A stretch of DNA of 64,000 bases from Salticus scenicus (GCA_963930645.1 OZ005648.1:195583304-195647303); one strand, 5' to 3'; shown: positions 33,920 through 45,522, counted from the stretch's first letter. Numbers and translations are program-made. The notes: generated from the sequence alone by a model not told the origin.

Positions 33920-36186
33920 AAATGTTTTTTGTTTAAATCTAAATTATTTTAATTAAAGATTTAAATGCATGTAAATATTATGCTGTGTCACTCACACGAT
34001 TTTCTCTTACCCTTTATTTTAATACTAAGGCAGATATTTTGTGCTTTTTAGTTCACATTTCTATAAAAGCGTGTTCTTTAATTTTTTAAAACTATAATAT
34101 TATTTCTTATTAAAAATATTTTGTTGGAAACTTAAGATTTGAAATATGGTATTACCTGAAAAATTATATTTAATTTAACTTTATCAATTAATTAACTTGG
34201 ACATAAATTAGTTCTCATTAAATTTTGGCGTACATAGAAAAAATACTGCCAACAGTAGTGGAAATATTTTGGCATTTTTCTAATTCAATATATTGTAACG
34301 TCACAGCTTGCTAATTATTTCAAGAAGCATAAAATATTCATCTATGGTTCAACAATTATTTATTAAAGAAATAAAACACAATGAAAATGAAAAAGAACGT
34401 GAACTGTTTGAAAAGAGCACGAGGAGTAAAGAAAAAATCTCGGTTGTTCTATGAATTAAAAAAGTTGGATATTTTTCTCTCTTGTGCGATGGTTGGGATA
34501 AATGGTCTCCAGCCTTCGGCGATTATTTAACTGTATGGTTTGTTTAAATACAAGTGAAATACAGTGTGTAAATAGTGTAAATACAAGTAAAATTAAACTG
34601 TATATTTATTTTATGAAAAGGCACAGTTATTTCAAATGAAATACATTAACGAAGTTTAAAATAGCCTATTAGGTACCAACGGCATACATTACAATACCCA
34701 TATATCTAAGACGTACGATGTTATCCGTAGAATATATGCAAAATCGGTGTTAATAAACTAAAACGACTTCAGTACTTTTTATAATAATCCTCATAAAAAT
34801 TTTCAGCCTCCATGTTTCAGATATGAACAAAACTTAAAATGTATTATACTTCTTATACGGAGGTATGCACAGATACAACTAGTTAATTTTTTGTGATAGT
34901 GGACAGAAGCACTTTTTTTTTTCAAGTAACCACTTGACAAAAATATATCAAGCATATCTAATAATATAATACATTATACGTATAAAAATATTGCATATTC
35001 TTAATTAAAATGAAAGTAAATTTAAATTAAGTAAGAAAAAAATAATTCAAAAATTGTACACGAAATATCTGTCATGCTGTTAAATGATTTTTATATATTT
35101 GTTCAAATTTTAAAACTTTTTTAAAAAAATAACTATATATGAGATAAAAGTCCTATTTGTTTAAATTAAAACCTTCAAATGTGCTCTAATTTAGAGCAAT
35201 TGAGTGATTTTATCGTCATGTCTGACAGATTACATTTTTACCTTACAAAACGTTTTGTACATAATCTTAATCAAGACATACAGATGCACCGGCACATCAA
35301 AATTCAATAAAATAAATTAATATTTAGTATTTAAAATTAGACAAGAAAGCTGTGGGATAGCTAGTCCTTCACAAATGAAATCAACCAACTTTGTTGTTGA
35401 AATCCGTGAAGTTGATGCTAAAAATTAAGACTTACAATGACTGGATTTAGAAATTTATTAATAAGATGATTTTTTTAAAGCAACTTAATAGGTTAATTTA
35501 GATTAGGCACGCACAAAGATATTTTATTATTTTTTTTTTTTCTAATGAACAACAAATCTATTTAGATTGCACTGAGTAGAAATTGATTGTATTTATACCT
35601 AATACACAGGTGCCAATACACAGACTAATACACAGACTACCTAATACACAGATTTCCGTTTTCAAGAGAGTTTAATACAGAATTTTTCTTTCTTTCTTTT
35701 TTTTTTTATCGTTTCTAGCTTATTTAATCGTCCGAAATATATGTGATAATTGCTTTAAAAATACAGTGGTGAAAAATTAGATTAAAAAACGGAAATTTCG
35801 GCTAAAAACAACGTTAAAAATATAATATTAAAATTATAAAAACTTTAATATTGAAGTATGTTAGAATAATTATAAAATATATTTTATCTTCATTATTATT
35901 ATTATTATTATTGCAGTTGAGACGTGGCACGCCTGCCACGTGGTGTCTTCTGAGTATTTCTAGTCTTTATAAGGCCATTTCTTATCCTTAAAAATATTAT
36001 TATGAATAACGGAATAAATTTTCCAGGAAAATTAGAAAATGTTTCAGATTTTGTCAGCATTTTTAATCCATGTATATATAAATGTATATATATATATATA
36101 TATATACGTGTATTAAAAATATTGACAAAATCTGAAACATTCCAGAAAAATTAGAAAATGTTTCAGTTTTTGTCAGTATTTTTAAT

Positions 36187-36226
<40 letters not shown>

Positions 36227-36595
36227 ATACATTAACACGTTTTTTATTTTTTCAAGCGATTTAAAAAACTTATTGCTCATATTTACGAACGTACGTCATT
36301 TTTTAATAGAAACCATTGCTGAAGAGTATATACAATAAATTTAAAATAAAGAAAGGTAAAAAGACACACGATTTTTGGTTAAAGAAATATTATAGAAATT
36401 TATTATACATAAAATATTTTTCTTATACATTGTTTTTCACATTAGATTAGGCAGAGATTAAAGCCTGAATTTAATGTTTTTAAAAGAAACATATTACGTT
36501 TATAGCACATAAAATTAATTTAGAAACATTTTATTCAAAATATCAGATTGCGTTTTTCAGGAAAACTTAATTTGTACGGAAAAAATATGTAACAC
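33920..36595. other. Long AT-rich stretch, little recognised
   Basis: Contains a local direct duplication near 36030-36190 (AAAATGTTTCAGATTTTGTC and AAAATGTTTCAGTTTTTGTC, each followed by ATTTTTAATCCAT and an AT run). An (ATT)n tract lies at 35892-35912 and an (AT)n run at 36190-36224. An imperfect hairpin, GTGGCACGCCTGCCACGTGG, lies at 35924-35943. No coding motif recognised. Confidence 0.5.
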
Positions 36596-36766
36596 TTAAA
36601 AAAAAAAAAGTTTATTTGATAAACACAAAGAATGTGTCGTCTACGTCAAAATGGTTTTGTGGGTAATAGTGTAGGTATATATGCGAAATAATAAGAAAGC
36701 GCCACAGAACTAGTTTTTTAAAGTAATAAGTACAAAACTTTGAATAAACACCATGAAATGCAATAA

Positions 36767-36820
36767 ACTCGCAACAGTTGTTTCGAGTGGAAAGAACATA
36801 CGACTCTTCGTCAGGCGAAC
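36767..36820 (-). ncRNA. Hammerhead-like motif in the left pseudo-LTR
   Basis: On the minus strand: GTTCGC, CTGACGA, one A, GAGT...ACTC stem II, GAAA, ACAACTGT, T, GCGAG. Stem I (TTCGC with GCGAG) gives five pairs including one G-T. The piece after GAA is one transition away from the palindrome ACAATTGT, and the right-arm copy (ATAATTGT) is one different transition away, so the palindrome is the likely ancestor. Position 7 (C in CTGACGA) is known to be variable in hammerheads. Hammerhead motifs are known from pseudo-LTRs of Penelope-like elements. Confidence 0.6.
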
Positions 36821-36959
36821 AAAGTAGGCACGAGTGCTGCAATCAAAGAGGCAACGCACAAGACCGTTTTATGGGAAGATAAAAAATATATACAAACAAA
36901 TTCAATTATAAATACTGGTGTGATCAGAGTTATGAAATGAAAGAAGAAAATAAATAAAT

Positions 36960-37364
36960 GGGATTCCCATTCCTACTGAAAATCGATCTGGCATTTATTT
37001 AATTCCGTCTTCGTCGTGCAGTTTAAGTTAAATTGGTCAAACTAGGAGACGCTTGAAATATAGATTAAATGAGCACCGTCGAAATGTTCGTAATGAAGAA
37101 ATTTCCAAATCTTCTATTGCTTCCCACTGCTGGGTTCATGGTCATCTTTTGGATTTTTGTAAAACTAACATAATTTGATCTCCTGTCTCCTCTTTCCATT
37201 TAGATACCCATGAAGCTTTTTACATATTTAAAAATTCGAAAAATCTTGTTATAGATATTTCTCCCACTCCATTCTTGTTTGATGCTTGGAAATTACTCAC
37301 ACAACTTCAATTTTCGTTTAATTTTGATACTTTTAAGATTTTTAGATTTTGTTATATTATTTAA
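36960..37364 (+). pseudogene. Penelope-like GIY-YIG endonuclease remnant
   Basis: One continuous frame of about 134 codons. It opens GIPIPTENRSGIYLIPSSSC, where GIY at 36990 is the first signature, then SLS, a TAA stop (37029-37031), IGQTRRRLKYRLNEHRRNV, RNEEISKSSIASHCW, VHGHLLDF, a TGA stop (37176-37178) and DTHEAFYIFKNSKNLVID. The TAA sits where the Tyr of the YIG motif is expected. Conserved elements of the Penelope-type domain that remain: GIY, IGQT-R-L--RL-EHRRNVR, the A-H----GH--DF block and the EAFYI block. Frame integrity apart from two stops suggests fairly late inactivation. Confidence 0.85.
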
Positions 37365-37489
37365 TCATATTTATTTATTTATTTTCTTCTTTCATTTGGT
37401 AATTCTGATCACACCAGCATTTAAATTTACATTTGTCTTTATATATTTTTGCTCTTCACTTAATACGAGTTTGCGCGTAGCCGCTTTGG

Positions 37490-37565
37490 TTGCAGTACTC
37501 GTATGATATTTCCACCCGAAATAATTGTTACGAGTTTATTGCATTTTATGGTGTTTATTCAAAGT
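37490..37565 (+). ncRNA. Degenerate hammerhead-like motif in the right pseudo-LTR
   Basis: CCGAAATAATTGTTACGAG at 37516-37534 lines up with the left-arm core CTCGAAACAACTGTTGCGAG, but CTGACGA is not recognisable upstream (GCAGTACTCGTATG instead). Useful as evidence for the inverted arms; unlikely to be catalytic. Confidence 0.4.
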
Positions 37566-37697
37566 TTTTACTTGTTATATATGTGGAATATGTATTTCAT
37601 TACATACGAAATAAAATAAAATAAAATATTTTAATTTTATTTGTGTTAATGTTAAAATACTTTCGTCAATACTTTACTATACAAGTTCACTCAGTAA

Positions 37698-37724
37698 ATA
37701 TATATATATATATATATATATTTG
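37698..37724. repeat. (AT)n microsatellite
   Basis: A run of about 12 AT units. The 60-codon minus-strand frame across it is not a gene. Confidence 0.9.
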
Positions 37725-38029
37725 CCGCCTGCCTCCTTTTTCCTATCTTGTGTTTCTTGGGTTGTTTTTTCATTAAATTTTATAAGTTTAAGGCTGTTAA
37801 TTAATAGATCTGGTTTCTTTACATTAGTGTATTTCATCCACTGATTTTTTTTTTTTTTTATCTTATTGGTCATTGGTGTTTCAGTGATCTTGTATCTGTT
37901 GCTTAGCTTCTACTATGCTTAATAGATCATCTTTATTATATATATATATATTTACTAATATATATCGAAATTATCTACCATGATGAATGCAGACGATTTT
38001 CATCCTAGAGGAAACTAACACCAAATATT

Positions 38030-38612
38030 CAAAGAAAGACAATATTTTTTCTATATAAATAACACCTTAAAAATGGTTTTCATAATGATATCTTACATAC
38101 CAAGTTTCGTATTATTATATGTCATAGAAGTTGAGATATAGTCCTTCCGTTCTCGGAGAAACTGCAATGTAACAGAGTGATCTATTGGCCAATATGCATC
38201 CAGATTAATGAGTCTCTTGTGTCATAATGCCCTTATCACATATCAAGTTTTGTTTGATTATACGCAATAGAACCTCAGATATAACCTTCCTTGAAATTGC
38301 GGAAACTGATGTACAGCAGCGCTACCTTTAAGCGATTGACACTGAAAGTTAAAAAAACACTAATATAGGAAAAGGTTTACCTATATATAAATTTATATGC
38401 AATTGTGTACATTATTTCTTGAGATACAGTCACCACAAAATTTTTATCACACACAGCGACACAGACACATTGACGGACAGACATTTTCTAAAAATTATCA
38501 AATAATGTTCTGCACCTCCCAAAACAAGTAAATTATATTGAAAACCGGAAGCTGAAATTTCTATGCATATAAAACCTTCTTCTATTGAATATGGAAGAAA
38601 GTAAAAATACAT
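38030..38612 (+). repeat. LINE-like 3' tail, second copy
   Basis: Shares the 3' part of the element at 29.3-30.5 kb: GAGATACAGTCACCACAAAA, a CACAGACACATTGACGGACA block, ATTTTCTAAAAAT, TGTTCTGCACCTCCCAAAAC and a terminal hairpin CTTCTTCTATTGAATATGG with AAGAAAG, then A-rich sequence. Upstream are two loosely repeated modules (AAGTTTCGTATTATTATATG and AAGTTTTGTTTGATTATACG, each followed by AGAAGTTGAGATATAG or AGAACCTCAGATATA). Non-coding. Confidence 0.55.
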
Positions 38613-38756
38613 ATTTTATAATCTTTTTTAAATCTAATTACTTTATAAAATTCTTACATTTAATGTTACTTGAATATTATTTACAAATTTGGCGCATCAT
38701 TCAATATTCTAAATTAATTTTATCTGTGTTTTTAATTAATCTAGTATATCTAGTAA

Positions 38757-39050
38757 GACCGACGTGTACACTAATGGTGGCTGGTGCACGTAAAATATGT
38801 CGTCTCTACAATATCCTCCGTGTTCCCATCAAAATTGTATCTCTGGGGGCCACCGAAACTGGAGAGCTATCCACTTCGTGTAGGACCAAAACTGTGGTAG
38901 CATGTCTGCGGAACATCCGTAGGGGTGCGTCCGAGACCGTCGCCAATTATCCATAGCGCAGTAATGGTGCGACGTCAGTCACAACCTACCTAATTATCTA
39001 CCTACCTACAACCATGGATCATGTTTTAATTTTCCCGTGTAAGAAGATTA
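38757..39050 (+). repeat. SINE body, head-truncated copy
   Basis: From GACCGACGTGTACACTAATG through GGTGGCTGGTGCACGTAAAA, GTCGCCAATTA-CCATAGCGC, GACGTCAGTCACAACC and CTACCTACCTACAACC to TTTTAATTTTCCCGTGTAA. It matches 39192-39475 in order, including CCATGGATCAT beyond the CTAC tail, so the two copies probably arose by duplication including flank and not by two separate insertions. The tRNA-like head is missing. The 123-codon frame over it (38585-38956) is not supported as a gene. Confidence 0.6.
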
Positions 39051-39116
39051 ATTTTCTGAAAGTAGAGCAAAAAACTTGATATTTATTTTCTTTGTTTTTT
39101 ACATCCATGTTTTCGG

Positions 39117-39475
39117 GCGGCGATACCCTAGTCAGTAAAGCGCTGTGCACGTAATTGAAAGATTGCCGATTCGATAGTTGAGCCCACGAAAGACCGTCGT
39201 GTACACTAATGGTGGCTGGTGCACATAAAATCTGTCGTGGACGCAATGTCCTCCATGTTTTCATCCCAATTATACCACTGGGGATCACCAAATCGGAGGG
39301 GGCTCCCCTCCGTGAAACTTCAAAATTGTGATGACAGTGTCTCCGGAACATCTCTAGGGGTTCGTCCCAGATCGTCGCCAATTACCCATAGCGCAGTATT
39401 GATCTGACGTTAAATCCAACCAACCTACCTATCTACGTACAACCATGGATCATATTTTAATTTTCTCGTGTAAAA
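39117..39475 (+). repeat. tRNA-derived SINE, longer copy
   Basis: The head GGGCGGCGATACCCTAGTCA, with GTAAAGCGCTGTGCACG, resembles a tRNA 5' half, and GCCGATTCGATAGTTGAGCC carries a B-box-like core. The body (TAATGGTGGCTGGTGCACAT, CTCCGGAACATCTCTAGGG, AGATCGTCGCCAATTACC, CATAGCGCAGTATTG) and CTAC-rich tail follow. The two overlapping frames on opposite strands here (39019-39381 and 39219-39407) are SINE sequence and not genes. Confidence 0.65.
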
Positions 39476-40879
39476 TGACTTCATGACAGAAGAACAACGT
39501 CACTGGGAGGAACTTTTTTCAAAATGGCAAATAGAGTACATTCATAAACTTGTCGTTTTTAGTTAATAACTTCTATAATCAAAATGATAGATATTTCTAA
39601 GCGGCTGAAATGTCTGCCTTGGAGTACTCGGAACACATTGATACCTCTCATGACGCGAAGGACCCTGCCCTCCGTTAGAAGATGCTGTCGCAGACAAAAA
39701 AAAATTGACGCCAGTGACAGTAACATTTAAAAAAAGGGAGAGAAATTTATACATTTAAACATATTTTTATGTTAATTTCTCAAAACGTAGTGAAAAATAG
39801 TGTCTTTGTAAATATTAAACATACAATTACTATATAACAATTTCACAGGGACGAGGAGTCGCTCACCGCTTTAGGAGTAGTGTTGAAGGATTCTGGCTAT
39901 GCTAGGCGTTTATTTACCCCCCCCCCACCCCCCTGAAAAAAAAATAATACAAAGGCCGCCAGAGATAGTTCTCCCGCGCGAAAAGGAACGGTAGTGAAAG
40001 GTGTAGGAATAAATCATTTTTTGTTTATATTTTTGCTGGGATTGCACCCCACGTGACAAATGGCATTTCGGAACTTTAAATAATTCTATTTTACTATTTA
40101 TAGTTCTGTTTTGTTCACTAACAAAAAGCAGTTCACAAGCAATCCAAGATATAGAAGATATAGTAATTATAGTTCATTTGGAATAAGCAGTTTGTTTACA
40201 GGAGTAAATAAAATGATTTTATCCCAGTCGAACCTTAAGCAGGGGCTGCTCGGCCGATGATGTTCACTTAGAGCTTCGCCCTGAGAATCCTTAGCACTAT
40301 CCATGGTTGTACAATTACATTTGAGGCTGGACTGCAGCTAATGTTGCTGTTACTTGACAATTGCCAGATCTATCCAGGAGATGAGGAAAGTTTGGGATAA
40401 GGAGAAACAAATGACTCTCCTAAAGAGGAAAGCGTTGATTGAGTGGAGAAAAGTTAAATTAATTATGTTTAACTGTAATTTAATCTATCGAATTTGATAA
40501 CAGTAAGAGGTGATCATAGATCGTTTTTAGTTTGGCTCTTAAAGTTTAGTATGTTAAAATGTTTGAGCGCCAAATTGCTGGTTTTGGGGTTGGATTTCTT
40601 ATGTGACAAGAGGATGTCAGTGGGCATGAGTAATATATATGAGTGAGGCTGCCCAGCTAAAAATTGTCTTCAAAAAAAAAAAAAAACTATAGATGAAGAA
40701 AAAATGCAGATAATGTGAAGGTTAAAACCATTCAGTCCACATTTTCTTAATTTTTCTACCGTTTACACAGCTAACATTCCTAAATTCCTATTGGCCACTC
40801 TCCCCACCTTTCCCGTAATCCTATTGGTTGAACTAAATTTGGTCCCTCTCCTATATATAGGAGCACTTCTTCAGCTTCA

Positions 40880-40935
40880 AAATTCTTTTTGCACTGAGGA
40901 CGGTACGCTTAAGGCTACCGAAACAGCTGTATGCA
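40880..40935 (+). ncRNA. Hammerhead-like ribozyme motif
   Basis: TGCA, CTGAGGA (40894-40900), one C, GGTA...TACC stem II, GAAA (40920-40923), and then ACAGCTGT, a perfect palindrome that starts at the last A of GAAA. The next base is A (expected cleavage position), followed by TGCA, which pairs with the TGCA before the core to give a 4-bp stem I. The CTGAGGA form is allowed because position 7 varies. About 45 bp upstream is the palindrome TCCTATATATAGGA. The flanks look like a Penelope-type terminal region, but no coding part was found. Confidence 0.55.
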
Positions 40936-41620
40936 TCTCAAATATTTTTCTTCGGCATTTCTGACGTAGTAGGTTATTCTGGTTTTAATATTCCAACGCC
41001 AAGTCTCCTGTTATTATTAATGTGAAGGTATTTGGAACAATCCAAGCTTAAAAAAATCTTCAAAGAACTATTAAAATGATGAAAACTGCAGAAAAACTGC
41101 AGATATTTGTAACAATAATAGGTTAAAGGCGAAAAATGTTTATGGGGGTGGGGGTGAAGTTACTTGCAAATTTTTTTCCACATATCTTCAGTTTTTCTGT
41201 AGATTTCTGCAGTTTCTTTTCATTTTTACAGCTCTTTTGGGGATCTTTTTAAAGTTGGGATTCTTCCAAATACCTGAAAAAATACATTATCTGTAAAAAT
41301 ACAAAAAAAGAAAATACATTATCTGTATTTTTTCTTTATTTTTTATTGGTTTTTTGAAGACTTTTGTTATCTGGGTGTGCCATCCTCGCCGCAGGGTGAC
41401 TCAGGTGAGCGTAAGCAATGAAATCGTAATAGATAGCTTGCAAATGTACCATGAGCAGTTAGGAAGGCGGTAAATGTTAGTGTAAGAGACCATGCAGAGA
41501 TAGAGTCATTAGGGATAAGATCATAAGGGCATCTTCCTTTAGAGGAATTCGTTCAAAGGTCTTGCCATTCTCGCATTAGAAGATTCTTTAAGTTACTTTT
41601 AATAAAGGAGGGGGAAGAGT

Positions 41621-42050
41621 TCATTTTTCTTTTAATTGGCAGGTTTCTATTGCCATTTTTGCTATCTTGTCTGCTTGTTCACACCCGCGACACCCCTGTG
41701 TTCCGAGACATGTGCTAAAGTGACTGGGTTTTTTTTTTTTTAATTGTGTTAGAAGTAGTTTAATTTGATTAACTAGAGAATGTCTACTCCTGTGTCGAGA
41801 GATGGCTTGCCGACTAAAGATACTGTCACTGTGAATGGCTATTGTTGAGAATTTTTCTAAGTGATCTTTAAACCATATTAAAGCATTAAGTACAGCATAT
41901 AATTCTGCTTGGAATACTGAGTTTCTATCATCTAGTCTACATGCCCATTGGTGTGAAACCGAATTTGCCATGAAGACACAGAAAGCTGCAGCCACCCCGT
42001 GATCCGTCTTGGAGCCATCGGTATAAATCGCCGCAGGAGCAGTGACAGGG
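41621..42050 (-). pseudogene. LINE RNase H domain
   Basis: The minus strand reads SLPVTAPAAIYTDGSKTDHG and VAAAFCVFM, with the first catalytic Asp in YTDGS. Then come LDDRNSVFQAELYAVLNAL (catalytic Glu in AELYA), IAIHSDSIFSRQAI (catalytic Asp in SDS) and a final QADKIAKMA block before the stop at 41621. The usual W(V/I)P.H.G motif is decayed to CLGTQGCRG. It is in a different frame from the thumb region upstream. This domain is still 124 codons open. Confidence 0.85.
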
Positions 42051-42192
42051 AAACTATTTTTGGCAAGATTGATTATTTTAGGAGTTATGTCTCCCAGTGG
42101 ATGCAGCAGTCTGCTTGAGGTGTGTTGTAATCGCGTGTTGGGGTAATAGGTGTTTTGAAGGTCACTATGTTGTGTAATTGGAGGATGTTTGC

Positions 42193-42785
42193 TTAAAGAA
42201 ATTTATATTTTAGCTCGAGATGGGCATGCGAAACGCCAGTGATGACAGTGAAGGCGTCAGTTGAGATAGTTTTGTAACCCCGCGTAACTTGGATAAGAAA
42301 CATTTTTTGAGTTGAATGAAATTTTGTGATTGCTTCTTTTGTTATTTTTTTTCCCCAAATACCTGCTCCATATGTAAGAATTTTGTTTATCACTACATAG
42401 TACCACTAACATATATCTTTAGGAGCTCGCTGTTGATGCCCCAATTTTTGCCTGTGAATTCTGGGGAGTGGTGGTAAATTTACAAAGCTTTTACTTTGGG
42501 TATGTTAATGTCTGCGAACCAATTTAAGTTTGAGTCTATTGGTAATCCCAGAATTTTGATATTTTTGACATGTATGACGATGGTGCCGTCAATTCTCATC
42601 ACCGGCGTTCGTTTGAGAAGTCGTCGGAAGGCAAAGGTTAATGCCTGAGATTTGCCTGGTGAGAGTGTTAGACTATACGATTTCAAGAGAGAGTTGAAAA
42701 GTGACAGTGCTTATTGGGCTTGTTCCTGCAGATCTCTTCTTCTCTTGCCCGAGAGAACAAGGGTGAAGTCATCTGCATAAGACTA
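42193..42785 (-). pseudogene. LINE reverse transcriptase, C-terminal part
   Basis: The minus strand reads SYADDFTLVLSGKRRRDLQ (catalytic YADD, codons at 42768-42779), EQAQ, an in-frame TAA, ALSLFNSLLKSYSLTLSP, GKSQALTFAFRR, then IDGTIVIHVKNIKILGLPID and SNLNWFADI. After a frame change comes ILTYGAGIWG, FHSTQKMFLIQVTRGYKTIS and TDAFTVITGVSHAHLE, the region linking RT to RNase H in Jockey-type elements. One stop and at least one frameshift make it non-functional. Confidence 0.85.
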
Positions 42786-42789
42786 TATA

Positions 42790-43768
42790 ACAATTAAAAT
42801 TTAATCTGATACTTTACATTAAACGTACAACTAACATGCCCTTCCTGAAAGAAGTATCAGGAACTGCTATATATTCCATGCCGTGACCAAATTTTTATTC
42901 AGACGATTATAGAAAATTAGCTAATGACAAGCTAACCGTAACAAATATATTAATTAACAATCTTAAATAACTTCATATGAAATATTTTAAACGAATTGAA
43001 ACTTTGGTTTAAAGGAAATCTTTTCCACAAATTCAAATTATCTTTGTCAATGTGTGAGGTAATAGCAATGCTAGCGTAATGCTACAAATGAAATTCGCAC
43101 TTTACGAGGAACACATGAATGTGAAGAATTTAGGATTCAGTCGACTAATAGAGTTAGTTCCTATGATAAATGGTAAACGCAATTGTAATGCGCCATATGC
43201 TAATAGCTTGGAAAATGAGATGGATAAAAGGCGATGTATTTCATAGTGAAGATATACTAGGGAGGTTAGCGGCTAGAGTTAGTTGGAAGGAGAGTAAGAG
43301 AGTTAGTTAGAGGGAGGTAGCCGATTAGAAGGTAGGCTGTTGAGTTAGATGCTTAAGAGTAGTGTATTAGATTATAGTTGTCGAGTAGTACCGTGGTGTA
43401 GGGAATCCTCCCACGTACGAAAGATTAGTAGCAGCAATGAGCCGTGAGGGTTAATGAATTTAAATAAAGTAGTTGAGATTAATTGTGAGTATCTATTGAT
43501 AGTTAAAGTATTTGTGAAGGCTGCCCATTTAAACTTATAAAGATATTAAATATAATTAAAGTCCAACACTCACCTTTTTCTATTAAGCTCAAATAAAAGC
43601 TCATTTATTTTAAAAATCTGACTTTGTCATTTCTTCATTATCTAATTATGTAAAGTCAAAAAAGCTTAATGCAAGTCTTGTGCTCATGTCATTACTTTAT
43701 ATTTAATTAAGTTACAGCTTCAATCTAAAGTTAAATGAGCATGGCGACGACAAAGCGTTCGTCACAAA
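42790..43768. other. Stretch without recognised feature
   Basis: About 43255-43420 is purine-rich, with repeated GTTAGTTGGAAGG, GAGTTAGTTAGAG and GGTAG-type words, possibly an old simple repeat. No coding motif found. Confidence 0.4.
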
Positions 43769-43772
43769 TGTA

Positions 43773-44287
43773 CAGGGTGATTATAATTAAAATTTCGATT
43801 CCAAATCACTATTTTTTTTTTTAACTACCTGTCAGAATGACTTGATATTTTACAACAATCTTGAAGCAATAAACTTTTTTTGGTGGAGGAAAAAAAGTAG
43901 ATCTAAAATGTCCTTATAGATGGCGCTGACAGGTTAATGTAAGGAGAAATGCCTAAAGGGCACATTATACATAAGAATGTTGTTAGCACTATAATGAAAT
44001 AGCAAAAAATAATAAACTCCAAGGGTTTACGAAAGTTTTCTTAGCAAAATGACGAGATTAAGTGTTTACAGCGGAAACAGTCATAGTGACAAAAGAAAAA
44101 TGGAAGCTTCATGAAATACACACCTTATGGATTATTAATTATACATTTTGGAACTGTTTTTTTTTCCTTTGCAAAACAAACTTTCTTTGCCTCACTACTT
44201 GTTTTGGTAAAATATCAAACCATTCTGACCTGTCGTTTTAAATTTATAGTGTTTTTATAAATCATAACTTTAATTATAATCACCCTG
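43773..44287. mobile_element. Mariner-type MITE, 515 bp
   Basis: Inverted ends CAGGGTGATTATAATTAAA (43773-43791 and inverted at 44269-44287) are each flanked by TA. The interior has no coding capacity. The TACAGGGTG start and TA target fit the Tc1/mariner superfamily. Sub-terminal sequences are also roughly inverted (TGACTTGATATTTTAC near the left end, AAAATATCAAACCATTCTGAC near the right end). Confidence 0.85.
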
Positions 44288-44299
44288 TATATTCTAATT

Positions 44300-44465
44300 T
44301 ATAACAAATTCCAAAAGTAAAATGATTGTCTATACCTATATACCTACTAATTTATTAAAAACTTAATTCTAAATGTAATATATATTCAATAGATACGTAA
44401 TAAAATAACTGTGATTTTAAACTATATTGCTTTATTTTGGAATTATTATTATTATTATTATTATT

Positions 44466-44498
<33 letters not shown>

Positions 44499-45515
44499 CA
44501 GAAATTATAATTTCTGCATTTTGTTCTATTTTATTTCAGATTAAATCCAACTTACATTTCATATATTAATTGCAGAATACATAAAACATAAAAGCAGTTT
44601 GTCCGTATTCTCATAAAAGTCCCCTACTTAATCTTAGCCAGTATCAATTAACCTTCTAATTAATATAACAGTCACTTTCATATCTATAACGTAGCTTTAA
44701 TTACTGTAACATTGTTCTATTGTCTTGTTACAAATTGCACTGTCATATTCATTCAGATATATAGATATACTATAAATAGGACAAACACTAATCTATATAA
44801 TTCTCAATTGCCTTTATGGTAGTATGTAAGGAAATACATGCAAGTCATTTGCAACATACAATTATACTATCATACTATTGTTGTATTCTCGTTAGCAACT
44901 ATAAAGGCTCAATTTCATTTAGACATGTTTATAGATATATATTTTATAAATCTATATAGTTAATTTAATTTGAAGAAAAGTGGCTTCATTAAAAATATAC
45001 GTGATATTTCTGTGCATTTTATTTTCTTCATAAATAATCAGACTTTGCCTTAGACATACATACCAACATAGGTATTAATATTACACCCGCCTTTTTTTTT
45101 TTTCTCCTTTTTTTTTCCGAGTATTTTTCCTTTTATTTAGTCAGAATTACATTTGAAGAAAATTGCTCTGAATATAAAGTGGTGTAGAAAAAGAGGCAAT
45201 GTTGTGTGAAGCAAAAGAAGTGTTGTGATCGCGGAGGGGGAAAGAAAAAAAAAAACATAAGTTATATCTAACATAATGCTTATATACAACCATATATTGT
45301 TGACATTTCCTATTTGACTTTGTTACAACATCTAGATGTGTATATTTCTTTTTCATCAGTACGTGATTCCAATTTCAGAGGTTCCACGGTTTGACTGGAT
45401 TTTTTGTTTCTTTTGCAAGTGCCTGGGAATTTTTTATAACATCCAGTCACATAGCAACTTTTTTGGTTACTACATGATATTAAATTTGGTACAAACATTT
45501 ATGAGTTACAAGGAT
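44300..45515. other. AT-rich stretch without recognised feature
   Basis: Contains (ATT)n with poly-T at 44443-44498. Overlapping short frames on both strands around 45147-45524 have no family resemblance that I recognise. Confidence 0.4.
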
Positions 45516-45522
45516 ATACAGT

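Larger units (their letters stand above)
36600..37665 (+). mobile_element. Penelope-like element with inverted pseudo-LTRs
   Basis: The left arm (about 36612-36959, minus sense) and right arm (about 37365-37600, plus sense) are inverted copies. Read in sense, both contain CGAGTTTATTGCATTTYATG, GTGTTTATTCAAAGTTTT and, at their inner ends, AAATGAAAGAAGAAAATAAA on the complementary side with TGGTGTGATCAGA. Between them lies a GIY-YIG coding remnant on the plus strand. Inverted pseudo-LTRs and a C-terminal GIY-YIG domain are hallmarks of Penelope-like retroelements. Only the C-terminal part is present; no reverse transcriptase was found. Confidence 0.8.
41370..42785 (-). mobile_element. 5'-truncated LINE (Jockey/R1-like)
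   Basis: Minus-strand coding remnants run from the reverse-transcriptase catalytic box to the end of the RNase H domain, followed by a 3' UTR of about 250 bp that ends near a CACCCAGATAACAAAAG block (about 41370). Homology starts abruptly at 42785, immediately before SYADD, so the copy is 5'-truncated inside the RT, as is usual for LINE insertions. RT followed by RNase H places it in the Jockey, R1 or I groups; I cannot choose between them. Confidence 0.8.

Noticed and set aside
38585..39407. Frames of 120-123 codons on both strands
   Set aside because: They run through SINE bodies and their CTAC-rich tails.
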